Assembly (NCBI RefSeq): GCF_033343995.1
Contig: NZ_CP137573.1
Coordinates: 4,993,001 to 5,057,000, forward strand
From: Streptomyces sp. HUAS YS2
GTDB lineage: Bacteria; Actinomycetota; Actinomycetes; Streptomycetales; Streptomycetaceae
Direction: 5' to 3'
Length of the DNA stretch: 64,000 nt
Part shown: positions 29,183 to 37,593 of the stretch, piece by piece
Position numbering within the stretch: position 1 is the stretch's first letter
Layout: each line of letters starts with the position of its first letter
Translations under genes and position numbers: made by a program
The notes under the pieces: generated by a model
Seen by the model: the letters and a program-made list of their open reading frames with translations, nothing else
Databases searched by the model: none
Told to the model about the DNA's origin: nothing

Positions 29183-29986
29183 GTGCTGAGGCTCTATGGA
29201 TTGGTTGCCGCCGGTGGGTTCCGACGCCATGCCACGTACCGGGTGGCCACGCTGGCCGGGCTGTTCACCAACACCGTCTTCGGCTTCATCCTGGCGTACA
29301 CGTACATGGCCCTGTGGGACGAGCGCCCGCGGCTGGGTGGTTACGACATGGCCGACGCGCTCGCGTACGTGTGGATCGGCCAGGGGCTGATCACCGTCTG
29401 CGGGCTGATGGGCGGCGGTTTCGAGGACGAGATCATGGAGCGGATCCGGACCGGTGACATCGCCGTCGACCTGTACCGCCCGGTGGACCTGCAGGCCTGG
29501 TGGTTCTCGGCCAACCTGGGCCGGGCGGCGTTCCAGTTCCTCGGTCGCGGGGTCGTCCCGATGGCGGTCGGCGCGCTGGTCTTCGACATCGCGCTGCCCG
29601 AACGGGCGGTGACGTGGCCGGCGTTCGTGGTGTCGGTGGCGCTGGGCGCGAGCGTGAGCTTCGGGATCTGGTACCTGGTGGCGCTGAGCGCGTTCTGGCT
29701 GATGGACGGCTCGGGGGTGACGCAGGTGGTGTGGCTGTCGGGCCTGTTCTTCTCGGGGATGCTGCTGCCGCTGACGGTGTTCCCGGGGGCGCTGGGGGAG
29801 GTCGCGCAGGTGCTGCCGTGGGCGTCGCTGCTCCAGGTCCCGGCGGACGTGTACCTGGAGAAGTACCAGGGGTGGGGCGTGCTGCGGGCGTACGCGTTCC
29901 AGGCGGGCTGGGCGGTCGCGCTGCTGGCGGCGGGCCGGCTGCTGCAGTCGGCGGCGACGCGGAAGGTGGTGGTGCAGGGTGGGTGA
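29183..29986 (+). CDS. ABC-2 type transporter permease
   Basis: 267-residue membrane protein with about six helices, of the ABC-2/DUF990-like permease family found as paired permeases with an ABC ATPase in actinobacteria. Typical segments are FRRHATYRVATLAGLFTNTVFGFI, RTGDIAVDLYRPVDLQAWWFS and LPLTVFPGALGEVAQVLPWA. GTG at 29183 with a G-rich ribosome site. Its stop overlaps the next permease start by 8 bp, so the exporter genes are one operon. Cargo unknown. Confidence 0.88.
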   Translation: MLRLYGLVAAGGFRRHATYRVATLAGLFTNTVFGFILAYTYMALWDERPRLGGYDMADALAYVWIGQGLITVCGLMGGGFEDEIMERIRTGDIAVDLYRPVDLQAWWFSANLGRAAFQFLGRGVVPMAVGALVFDIALPERAVTWPAFVVSVALGASVSFGIWYLVALSAFWLMDGSGVTQVVWLSGLFFSGMLLPLTVFPGALGEVAQVLPWASLLQVPADVYLEKYQGWGVLRAYAFQAGWAVALLAAGRLLQSAATRKVVVQGG

Positions 29987-30872
29987 GACGGGGGCCTCGT
30001 ACCGGCTCGCGGGCGAGGGGGAGACCTCGTACCGGCTCGCGGGCGAGGGGGAGACCTCGTACCGGCTCGCGGGCGAGGCGTGGCGTACGTACCGGATGGT
30101 CGCCGGGATGTGGATGCGCTCCACGATGACGTACCGCTCCTCCTTCGCGATGACGCTGTTCGCGTCGTTCGCCGTCACGTTCTTCGACTTCGTCGTGATC
30201 CTGCTGATGTTCGGTCAGGTGGACGGCCTGGGCGGGTTCTCGTTCGGCGAGGTGGCGTTCCTGTACGGGGCGACGGGGACGTCGTTCGGCCTGGCGGACC
30301 TGACCATGGGCTCGTTGCAGCGGATGGGCGGCCGGGTCCGGGACGGGACGCTCGACACGCTGCTGGTGCGTCCGGCGCCGGTGCTGGCGCAGGTCGCCGC
30401 GGACCGGTTCGCGCTGCGCCGGCTGGGCCGGGTGGCGCAGGGTCTGTTCGTGCTGGTCTGGGGCCTGGCGCTGGTGGACGTGGAGTGGACGGCGGTGAAG
30501 GTGCTGCTGGTGCCGGTGATGGTGGTGTCCGGTGCGGTGCTCTTCTCCGCGCTGATGGTGCTGGGCGCGTCGCTGCTGTTCTGGGCGCAGGATGCGTCGG
30601 AGGTCACGAACGCGTTCACGTACGGCGGCAACACGCTGCTCGGCTACCCGCCGACGATCTTCGCGAAGGAGCTGGTGCGGGGGGTCGTGTACGTCGTCCC
30701 GCTGGCGTTCGTGAACTGGCTGCCGGCGCTGTACGTGCTGGGCCGCCCGCTTCCGGCGGGGGTGCCGGTGTGGGCGGCGTTCCTGTCGCCGCTGGTGGCG
30801 GCGGGGTGCTGCGCGGTGGCGGGGGCGGCGTGGCGGAAGGGGCTGCGGTCGTACCGGAGCACGGGAAGCTGA
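29979..30872 (+). CDS. ABC-2 type transporter permease, second subunit
   Basis: 297-residue permease with about six helices, paralogous to the preceding one (MRSTMTYRSSFAMTLFASFAVTFFDFVVI is the first helix region). It has a GSLQRMGGRVRDGTLDTLLVRPAPV loop matching RTGDIAVDLYRPV of its partner. The first 32 residues consist of three tandem GETSYRLAGE-type repeats encoded by 30-bp DNA repeats, which I would not expect in the family; the true start could be an internal codon after them. The ATPase gene follows 16 bp on. Confidence 0.85.
   Translation: MGETGASYRLAGEGETSYRLAGEGETSYRLAGEAWRTYRMVAGMWMRSTMTYRSSFAMTLFASFAVTFFDFVVILLMFGQVDGLGGFSFGEVAFLYGATGTSFGLADLTMGSLQRMGGRVRDGTLDTLLVRPAPVLAQVAADRFALRRLGRVAQGLFVLVWGLALVDVEWTAVKVLLVPVMVVSGAVLFSALMVLGASLLFWAQDASEVTNAFTYGGNTLLGYPPTIFAKELVRGVVYVVPLAFVNWLPALYVLGRPLPAGVPVWAAFLSPLVAAGCCAVAGAAWRKGLRSYRSTGS
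29983..30077 (+). repeat. Three tandem copies of a 30-bp repeat
   Basis: The unit, read from GAGACCTCGTACCGGCTCGC onward, occurs three times; copies two and three are identical and copy one carries an insertion of 6 bases. It encodes the N-terminus of the second permease in frame, so copy number changes would not break the gene. Confidence 0.85.
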
Positions 30873-30888
30873 GGCGAGAGGCGGGACC

Positions 30889-31953
30889 ATGGATCTCATC
30901 GAACTGGACGGCGTGGAGAAGGTCTTCGACGTACGCCGCAAGGGCGCGGGCCGGTTCCGTCGCGAGAAGCAGCAGGTCAGAGCGGTGGACGGGATCAGTT
31001 TCCGGGTGGCGCGCGGCGAGATGGTCGGGTACATCGGCCCGAACGGCGCGGGGAAGTCGACGACGATCAAGATGCTGACGGGCATCCTCACCCCGACCGG
31101 CGGCTGGCTGCGGGTCGCCGGCATCGACCCGGCGCGGGAGCGGACGAGGCTGGCGCGCCGGATCGGGGTGGTGTTCGGGCAGCGGACGACGCTGTGGTGG
31201 GACCTGCCGCTGATCGACTCGTACCGGCTGGTGCACCGGATGTACCGGGTCCCGGACGCCCGGTTCGCGGAGAACCTGGAGCGGTGCGTGGAGCTCCTGG
31301 AGCTCGGCGCGCTGCTCGACGTACCGGTGCGGCAGCTGTCACTCGGTCAGCGGATGCGCGGCGACATCGCAGCGGCGCTGCTGCACGACCCGGACGTGCT
31401 GTACCTGGACGAGCCGACGATCGGGCTCGACGTGGTGTCGAAGGCGCGGGTGCGGGAGTTCCTGCGGGACCTGAACGCGGAGCGGGGCACGACGGTGCTG
31501 CTGACGACGCACGACCTGACGGACATCGAGCAGCTGTGCGGGCGGGTGATGGTGATCGACCACGGCCGGCTGATGTACGAGGGGGCGGTGGCGGGTCTGC
31601 ACGAGGCGGGGGAGAGCGAGCGGACGCTGGTGGTGGACCTGGAGCGGGAGCTGCCGCCGATCGAGGTGCTGGGGGCCCGGTTCGTGCGGGCGGAGGGGCC
31701 GCGGCAGTGGCTGGCGTTCCCTTCCTCGGCGTCGGCGGCGCCGGTGGTGGCGGCGGTGGCGGAGGCGTACCCGCTGGTGGACCTGTCCGTGCGGGAGCCG
31801 GACATCGAGGCGGTGATCGCGAAGATGTACGCGGGGACGGAGACGGGACCGTCGGCGGGACCGACAACGGGATCGTCGGCGGGACCGACAACGGGATCGT
31901 CAGCGGGACCGTCCTCGGGAACTCAGGATGCGCCCGAGAAGTCTCTGAGGTAG
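30889..31953 (+). CDS. ABC transporter ATP-binding protein
   Basis: 354-residue ATPase of the ABC-2 exporter. Walker A GPNGAGKSTTIKML, signature LSLGQRMRGDIAAALLHDP, Walker B VLYLDEPTIGLD and the H-loop TTHDLTD are all intact. A regulatory domain of about 100 residues follows. The C-terminus ends in an in-frame SAGPTTGS repeat encoded by 24-bp tandem repeats (about 31850-31920). With two permeases upstream it completes a full exporter. Confidence 0.93.
   Translation: MDLIELDGVEKVFDVRRKGAGRFRREKQQVRAVDGISFRVARGEMVGYIGPNGAGKSTTIKMLTGILTPTGGWLRVAGIDPARERTRLARRIGVVFGQRTTLWWDLPLIDSYRLVHRMYRVPDARFAENLERCVELLELGALLDVPVRQLSLGQRMRGDIAAALLHDPDVLYLDEPTIGLDVVSKARVREFLRDLNAERGTTVLLTTHDLTDIEQLCGRVMVIDHGRLMYEGAVAGLHEAGESERTLVVDLERELPPIEVLGARFVRAEGPRQWLAFPSSASAAPVVAAVAEAYPLVDLSVREPDIEAVIAKMYAGTETGPSAGPTTGSSAGPTTGSSAGPSSGTQDAPEKSLR
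31850..31920 (+). repeat. Tandem 24-bp repeats at the 3' end of the ABC ATPase gene
   Basis: About three copies of GGCGGGACCGACAACGGGAT-type units encode a Gly/Ser/Thr/Pro tail. The unit length is a multiple of three, so the frame is kept. Confidence 0.75.
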
Positions 31954-32006
31954 GGACATTCGTACGGCAAGCGTACGGAACGGGACGGGACGGGGACGGC
32001 GGACGG

Positions 32007-33392
32007 ATGAACGACAGGGAGAGGGACGGGCAGGGCGCGAGGCCGGGGGCGGGGGACTCACCGGCCGGGGCGCTTTCGCCTGCACCGTCCCCGCCCACGC
32101 CTCGTACGGCGTCTCCCCGCCCCCTCGCCGCGTTCGCGTACACGGCGGCGGACGCGGAGAAGAGCCGCGGCGTGCGGCGGATGAAGGCCACGGCGACGGG
32201 CCTGCTGCTGTGCGTGGCGGTGATCTACGCGCTGGCGACGTGGGGGAAGGCGGAGGGGGCCGGGGCCTGGGCGGGGTACGTCGCGGCCGCGGCGGAGGCC
32301 GGGATGGTGGGCGCGCTGGCGGACTGGTTCGCGGTGACGGCGCTGTTCAAGCGCCCGATGGGGCTGCCGATCCCGCACACCGCGATCATCCCGACGAAGA
32401 AGGACCAGCTGGGGGCCACGCTCGGCGCGTTCGTCGGGGAGAACTTCCTGTCGGCGGACGTCGTACGGGGCCGGCTGCGCGCCCTCGGCATCGCCGGCCG
32501 GCTGGGTGCGTGGCTGGCGGAGCCGGCGCACGCGGACCGGGTGACGGCGGAGCTGGCGACGGCGCTGCGCGGGGCGCTGACGGTGCTGCGGGACTCGGAC
32601 GTGCAGGCGGTGGTGGGGGAGGCGATCACGCGGCGGGCGGACGCGGCGGAGGTCGCGCCGGGCATCGGCAAGACGCTGGAGAAGATCGTCGCGGACGGGG
32701 CGCACCGACGGGCGGTGGACCTGATCTGCGCACGAGCGCACGACTGGCTGGTGTTCCACGCGGACTCGGTGATGGACGCGGTGCAGGGCGGGGCGCCGGG
32801 CTGGACCCCGAGATTCGTGGACAGAAAGGTCGGCGAACGGGTCTACCGGGAACTCCTCCGCTTCGTCACGGAGATGCGGGACATGCCCGGGCACCCGGCG
32901 CGCGGCGCGATCGACCGCTTCCTGACGGACTTCGCGGCCGACCTCCAGGCCGACACGGACACGCGGGCACGGGTGGAGCGCCTGAAGTCGGACCTCTTGG
33001 CGCGGCCGGAGGTGCAGGACGTCATCGCCTCGGCGTGGTCGGCGGTCCGCACGATGATGCTGGCGGCCGCGGAGGACGACCGCAGCGAACTCCGCCTGCG
33101 CGCGCGGGCCTCGCTGCTCTCCCTGGGCGGCCGGCTGGTCACGGACGGCAGGCTGCAGGCGAAGGTGGAGGGCTGGGTGGAGGACGCGGCGGCGTATGTG
33201 GTGACGACGTACCGCGGCGAGATCACGTCCCTGATCACGGACACGGTGGCGAGCTGGGACGCGACCCAGACGTCGCGAAAGATCGAGGCCAACATCGGCC
33301 GCGACCTCCAGTTCATCCGCATCAACGGCACGGTGGTCGGCGCCCTGGCCGGCCTGGCGATCTACACCGTGAGCCACGCACTGGGCGGCTGA
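32007..33392 (+). CDS. DUF445 family membrane protein
   Basis: 461 residues. A Pro/Ala-rich N-terminus is followed by a helix (ATGLLLCVAVIYALATWG), a second hydrophobic region with AGMVGALADWFAVTALFKRPMG and IPHTAIIPTKKDQLGATLGAFVGENFL, then a long helical soluble domain and a C-terminal helix (GTVVGALAGLAIYTVSHAL). The ALADWFAVTALF and IPTKK blocks are DUF445 (YjiN-like) hallmarks. Function not established. ATG at 32007 follows a G-rich stretch. Confidence 0.88.
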   Translation: MNDRERDGQGARPGAGDSPAGALSPAPSPPTPRTASPRPLAAFAYTAADAEKSRGVRRMKATATGLLLCVAVIYALATWGKAEGAGAWAGYVAAAAEAGMVGALADWFAVTALFKRPMGLPIPHTAIIPTKKDQLGATLGAFVGENFLSADVVRGRLRALGIAGRLGAWLAEPAHADRVTAELATALRGALTVLRDSDVQAVVGEAITRRADAAEVAPGIGKTLEKIVADGAHRRAVDLICARAHDWLVFHADSVMDAVQGGAPGWTPRFVDRKVGERVYRELLRFVTEMRDMPGHPARGAIDRFLTDFAADLQADTDTRARVERLKSDLLARPEVQDVIASAWSAVRTMMLAAAEDDRSELRLRARASLLSLGGRLVTDGRLQAKVEGWVEDAAAYVVTTYRGEITSLITDTVASWDATQTSRKIEANIGRDLQFIRINGTVVGALAGLAIYTVSHALGG

Positions 33393-33459
33393 CTTCCGGT
33401 TCAGCCACCCAGCGCGTGAGGGGAGGTGCCGGGTAGTACGGAGGGGAGGGGCGGGGCGT

Positions 33460-33762
33460 TCAGCCCCTGCCCCGAGTAACAACGGCGGAGGCGACACCGA
33501 CACCGGTGGCGAGCCCGAGCACGGCCGGCCAGGCGCCCACCTTCTTGGCGAGCGGATGCGCGGCCCCGAAGGCCCCGAGGTAGGCGGCAGTCATCCCGAC
33601 GGCCACGGGCCCCCCACCCTCCCGGTGCCACTCCCGCGCGGCGACACCACCGGCAGCGGCAAGCACCACACCCCCGAGCGCCCGCTTCTTGCTGTACCGC
33701 GCGACGGCGTAACCGCCGACGAGCCCGACGGTGGTGAGCACGGGAGAAAGGTTCAGAGCCAT
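33460..33762 (-). CDS. Small Gly/Ala-rich membrane protein
   Basis: 100-residue protein with three or four short hydrophobic segments (LTTVGLVGGYAVARYS, ALGGVVLAAAGGVAAREW, VGMTAAYLGAFGAAHPLA, VLGLATGVGVASAVV). No recognised domain. Start ATG at 33762 with GGAGG just upstream. Convergent with the DUF445 gene, 67 bp apart. Confidence 0.75.
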   Translation of the reverse strand: MALNLSPVLTTVGLVGGYAVARYSKKRALGGVVLAAAGGVAAREWHREGGGPVAVGMTAAYLGAFGAAHPLAKKVGAWPAVLGLATGVGVASAVVTRGRG

Positions 33763-33783
33763 GCCTCCGACCCTACTCGGCCG

Positions 33784-34644
33784 CTACTCGCAGGCGACGC
33801 CGTCCCCGTCCCGGTCGAGATGCCGCCCGTACCCGGGATCGCCACGCCGGACGGGCGCGGCACCGGCGGCCCGTGCGGCGGCGCAGTTGGCGTAGTACAC
33901 ACCGCCACCTCCACCGCCGGACGAGGACCCACCAGACCCGCCGGACCCACCCGTGCTCCCGTGGTACGGCTCGCAGGCGACGCCGTCCCCATCGCGGTCG
34001 AGGTGCCGCCCGTACCCCTTGTCACCACGATGCAGCGGCGCGACACCGGCAGCGCGGGCCGCGTCGCAGTTCCGGTAGTACACGGCGGGCGCAGGAGCCT
34101 TCGTGGGCTTAGGCGTCGGCGACGGGCTGGGAGCGGGAACGGCGATCCGGACGACGGCGGTACCCCCGGCGATGCGCGTGTCCGTCGGAGTCACCTGGTA
34201 GACGAACTCGTCCGCCCCGCTGAACCCTGCGGTCGGCGTGTACGTGACGACGGTCCCAGAGACGACGGCCGTCCCATTTGCCGGCGTCTTGAAGATCTCA
34301 AGCTGATACTCGCCCGCACCCAGCACATCGGCAAGCGGCCGCACGCCACCCCCGTCCCCCTCGGTGGCGGTGTCATTGGCGAGTATCGCGATCTCCAACT
34401 CCTCGCCTCCGTCTGCCCGCTGCTGATCGTCGACGAGCGTGAGCGTCACGGCAGGAGCCGCGGACGCAGAGGCAGAGGCGCTGACGGACGGCGAAGCGGT
34501 TCCCACCCGCTTCCCGTCCCCCACTCCGGAACCTCCGCCCCCACACCCCGCAAGAGCCCCCACAAGCACGCTAGCCACGCCAACACCCAAGCCCCGTCGG
34601 CGTATCACTCCTCTTCCCACAAGCCCCCCAAGGCCTCGTTCCAT
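33784..34644 (-). CDS. Lipoprotein with two excalibur calcium-binding domains
   Basis: 286 residues. The signal peptide ends in the lipobox VGALAGC. A Ser/Ala linker, an Ig/cadherin-like domain (LTLVDDQQRADGGEELEIAILANDTAT) and two excalibur domains separated by a Gly/Ser linker follow. Each excalibur has the pattern YYxNCxAARAAGxAP and ends DRDGDGVACE. Excalibur domains bind calcium and are found on surface nucleases and adhesins; no nuclease domain is present here. The two copies are almost identical, so recent internal duplication is likely. Confidence 0.87.
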   Translation of the reverse strand: MERGLGGLVGRGVIRRRGLGVGVASVLVGALAGCGGGGSGVGDGKRVGTASPSVSASASASAAPAVTLTLVDDQQRADGGEELEIAILANDTATEGDGGGVRPLADVLGAGEYQLEIFKTPANGTAVVSGTVVTYTPTAGFSGADEFVYQVTPTDTRIAGGTAVVRIAVPAPSPSPTPKPTKAPAPAVYYRNCDAARAAGVAPLHRGDKGYGRHLDRDGDGVACEPYHGSTGGSGGSGGSSSGGGGGGVYYANCAAARAAGAAPVRRGDPGYGRHLDRDGDGVACE

Positions 34645-34722
34645 CAACGAAGCCCCGATGCTTGCACCGCTCGTTTCACAATGCAGTCAACGTGTCCGAA
34701 CCGTGCCCAAACTCGCCTGAGT

Positions 34723-36495
34723 TCAGCCGATGGACGGTGCTACTTGTCGCTGCCCGATGGGCCAGACATCAATGGCGATCTTCGCGAGCTCGGCTTGGCG
34801 CTCTTCGATTCCCTGGGTTCGCCAGATGCTCATGCTTGTGCTCCAGAGCCGGTCGATGTCGATTTCCCGCGTGATCAAGAAAGACGAGGACTGGTACGCC
34901 TCGACCTTCTCCGGGAGCGGCTTGTTGGAGGCGATCCGGTTCTTCCGTCCGTGAAGCAGGGTTTGGTTTCCAAGCCTGTTCACCCACGCGGGGTGATCGT
35001 TGAGGCGGTGCTTCGCCTCCGGCGACTTCGGATAGATGTGCTCGACATGCACCGTGCTGCTTCCCGCGACGACGACGTCGTCCACGCCATCGCGCCTTCG
35101 CAGGTGCTGCTCGATCATGGTGAGGAGGTAGCGTGCCTGCGTGCTCCTAGGGATCGGAGCCTGCTCGAAATCGGCCTGGAAGGCCGCATCGTCCGGCGTC
35201 CAGGAGACCACCTGCTGGAATGCGTTCTCGACAGAGGTGCCGGAGCTCACTTGCTTCGCAAGATCGAAGAGCTTCTCTTCAAGGAGTGTCGACTCGCGCC
35301 GCCCCACCACGGTCCAGCGCACGTAGTAACTGACGAGCGCTTCGGTTATTTTGGCCAGCTCGTTGTGATCGACCCGTCCAGAGACAGCCAGGAGCAGGGG
35401 GTAGACGGCATCGGCGCCGAGCGTCTTGACCTCGTCCAGAAGGCTGTCGAGCGTCTCCATCCCCGTTCCGGACGTGATGAGCTCGATGTACCTTCCGGAT
35501 GCGTTCTGAAGCTCGGCCGCGAACGTCCGCACCTCGTACCGGGGCTGCGCCTTCTCGAAGCGTTCCGTCAGCTCGGTCCTGATGGTCGTGTAGAGGCTGT
35601 GCGACCGGACGTCTCCATGTCCGGCCACCCAGAAATGCCGCAGGAACTTCTCGATCTCCTCACGACGCTCGAAGCCGTCGAGGAGTGAACTCCATGCCGT
35701 GTTGACGCGGTTCTTCTCGTCTTCGCCCCTGCTCTTTTCCATCAGGAAGTTTCGAACGAGGTCGACGGTGGAGAGATCCTTGCCGCGCGAGTTGATGGTC
35801 TCGAATACTTCGTTTGCATCGCTCGACGTCGGGGTCTGCACTTCCACGAAGACTAGACCCTTGACGAGGCAATCCCTAAGAGTCTCCAGCCAGTCAATCC
35901 GATCCTCCTCGGAGGGGATCATTGACAAGGCCGAGAAGATGTGGGACTTGAAGGAAGAGTACGCGTCCTGGATGAGTTTGTGCGAGGGGCGGGACGGCAG
36001 TTCTGTCTGGGCGGCCTTACCGGTGGTCTCGTTCCAATTCTGGATCGAATCCCGAAAATAGTCACGATCGAAGAGTGACAGGGTAAGAAAATATTGAGGC
36101 TGTGAATGCCGCCCATCCCGTCGGGCGATGTAGTCGCGCTGAATGTTGTTAGCGGTAACGTGGGCCCACGTCGTGGCCATGCTGCCCAGGGTGTCCCTGA
36201 TGGCGGCGATGAGAATGGTGGACGTGGTGAGCCGCTGCTGGCCATCGAGGAGGGAGCGGGTGGTCACCTTGTCGTCTGTGATGGTGACGATCGGGCCGAT
36301 GAAGTACTCGGACGATGCCTTGGCGCCCGTGCGCCGCGCGCGCATGAACTTCTGAATGTCGTCCCAATACGTGTCGACTTCGCGCTTTCCCCAGGCGTAT
36401 TGGCGCTGACTGTCGTCCGGTACCTCGACGGGCGGATTATTGGCCCCTATGAGTTGCCCGAGAGTCTGACGGGCGGCGTGCTTGATGATAGCCAT
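34723..36495 (-). CDS. GmrSD-like protein (DUF262 + DUF1524), candidate defence nuclease
   Basis: 590 residues. The N-terminal DUF262 domain has QRQYAWGKREVDTYWDD (residues about 30-46) and the ParB-like NTPase motif LLDGQQRLTT (82-91). The C-terminal DUF1524 nuclease region has an HNH-like VEHIYPKSPEAKHRL (about 484-498) and LGNQTLLHGRKNRIASNKP (about 508-526). GmrSD and relatives are type IV restriction enzymes that cut modified phage DNA. ATG at 36495 with a good GGGAGGAC site; in-frame upstream coding sequence is rejected. Surrounding codon use is less GC-biased than in core genes, suggesting acquisition. Confidence 0.88.
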   Translation of the reverse strand: MAIIKHAARQTLGQLIGANNPPVEVPDDSQRQYAWGKREVDTYWDDIQKFMRARRTGAKASSEYFIGPIVTITDDKVTTRSLLDGQQRLTTSTILIAAIRDTLGSMATTWAHVTANNIQRDYIARRDGRHSQPQYFLTLSLFDRDYFRDSIQNWNETTGKAAQTELPSRPSHKLIQDAYSSFKSHIFSALSMIPSEEDRIDWLETLRDCLVKGLVFVEVQTPTSSDANEVFETINSRGKDLSTVDLVRNFLMEKSRGEDEKNRVNTAWSSLLDGFERREEIEKFLRHFWVAGHGDVRSHSLYTTIRTELTERFEKAQPRYEVRTFAAELQNASGRYIELITSGTGMETLDSLLDEVKTLGADAVYPLLLAVSGRVDHNELAKITEALVSYYVRWTVVGRRESTLLEEKLFDLAKQVSSGTSVENAFQQVVSWTPDDAAFQADFEQAPIPRSTQARYLLTMIEQHLRRRDGVDDVVVAGSSTVHVEHIYPKSPEAKHRLNDHPAWVNRLGNQTLLHGRKNRIASNKPLPEKVEAYQSSSFLITREIDIDRLWSTSMSIWRTQGIEERQAELAKIAIDVWPIGQRQVAPSIG

Positions 36496-36734
36496 GGGCT
36501 GTCCTCCCCGAGTTTCGAAAGAGAATAACCTCCGTCGGGTTGCTCTGTGAGGCAGCGTCAGATCCTGATCCGGCGAGTGGATAATTTCTGGCGATTTGGA
36601 TGCTATCCGCCATCTGTCCATAATGCGAAGAAAGATGCTTCTCTCTGGGTGTGGCGTCAGAGCTTGTATCGGAACTCGGTCTGATAGATTTCTAAAGTTT
36701 CTACGGCTACGTCGCATGGTGGGGGACGGGGAAA
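36496..36734. other. AT-richer intergenic region in the accessory island
   Basis: 239 bp between the divergent GmrSD-like and 259-residue genes. It is clearly less GC-rich than neighbouring DNA (for example TAGATTTCTAAAGTTTCTA near 36685) and should contain two promoters. No gene or known operator is seen. Confidence 0.5.
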
Positions 36735-37514
36735 ATGGCGTCGGCGACAAGCGCGCATGGCTTGTACGAGATCCTGACGCGGGTGCGGCAATCAGATGCC
36801 CCGCACTTCCGAGCAGGATGGTCGGCGGTACTCGAAGCAGAGTGGGGATCTGACGAGTTCGCTCGACGCCATGCCGAGGTAGCTGCCCTGCTCTCGGAGT
36901 CGATTGCGCAGATATGCGCCCTGCCCGAGCCTCAGCGAGTCAGGTACTCCCGTTACTTCCCGCAGTGGTGGGCGTCAGTGGTTCAGCCGGAGCTGAGCTG
37001 GTCCGACACGGGTCGGCCGGCAAGCCTGCTGATATCGCAGGAGACGCTGGACCACCTTGCCTCGGCGGCCGATGTGCTCGGCTCGGCGCTGCAGGGCACG
37101 AGCGCTGCGCCGAGCGGAACTCACCTGGAGAACCTCGCCGAAAGTTGTCGTAGCTGGCTCGAGATCCTGGCCGAAACGTCGGAGGCGGAGCTTCCCGCCA
37201 CGCTGCGTACTGCCATCACGGCGCAGATCAACCACCTGCTGTGGCTCATCGAGCATGCGGAACTCTTCGGTACGGCCAGCGTCTCGCGGGAAACGAATCG
37301 GGTGATTGGCTCCCTCACCCAGGCCACGACCATCCTGACCGGCACTGATGTGCAGACCGGTGGCCGATGGAAGAGGGCGTTCCTCGGGATTGTTGGGGCG
37401 TCGATCGTGTTCAGTGCGGGTGCCACCCAGTTGCAGTCCGCACTCGAGGCCGGCTCGGGCATGGTCAAGGAGATCGTTCAGGTCGTCGACGACGTCGCGA
37501 CTTCCGCGGAGTAG
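36735..37514 (+). CDS. Hypothetical protein with one C-terminal membrane segment
   Basis: 259 residues, no domain I recognise. It is mostly helical and soluble (HFRAGWSAVLEAEWGSDEFARR, HLENLAESCRSWLEILAETSE, TAQINHLLWLIEHAELFG), with a likely transmembrane or amphipathic helix at about 222-240 (RAFLGIVGASIVFSAGATQL) and a short acidic end. It is divergent from the GmrSD-like gene and convergent with the helicase gene, lying between two defence-type proteins. ATG at 36735 follows GGGGACGGGG. Confidence 0.75.
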   Translation: MASATSAHGLYEILTRVRQSDAPHFRAGWSAVLEAEWGSDEFARRHAEVAALLSESIAQICALPEPQRVRYSRYFPQWWASVVQPELSWSDTGRPASLLISQETLDHLASAADVLGSALQGTSAAPSGTHLENLAESCRSWLEILAETSEAELPATLRTAITAQINHLLWLIEHAELFGTASVSRETNRVIGSLTQATTILTGTDVQTGGRWKRAFLGIVGASIVFSAGATQLQSALEAGSGMVKEIVQVVDDVATSAE

Positions 37515-37547
37515 GCGGAGTAAGCGGAGTAGGTCGACACAGGCGAC

Positions 37548-37585
37548 ACGGGCCGGCCCCCATGCGAACGCGGGGGGCGGCCCGT
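37548..37585. terminator. Bidirectional hairpin in the accessory island
   Basis: 14-bp arms 37548-37561 (ACGGGCCGGCCCCC) and 37572-37585, one G-G mismatch, 10-nt loop. It lies between convergent genes, 34 bp after the 259-residue protein stop and 9 bp from the helicase stop. Before it, GGCGGAGTA-type units repeat three times at 37507-37532. Confidence 0.7.
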
Positions 37586-37593
37586 ACTCGGCA

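Noticed and set aside
29983-30077. CRISPR-like array
   Set aside because: The repeats are directly adjacent with no unique spacers, and no cas genes occur in the window.
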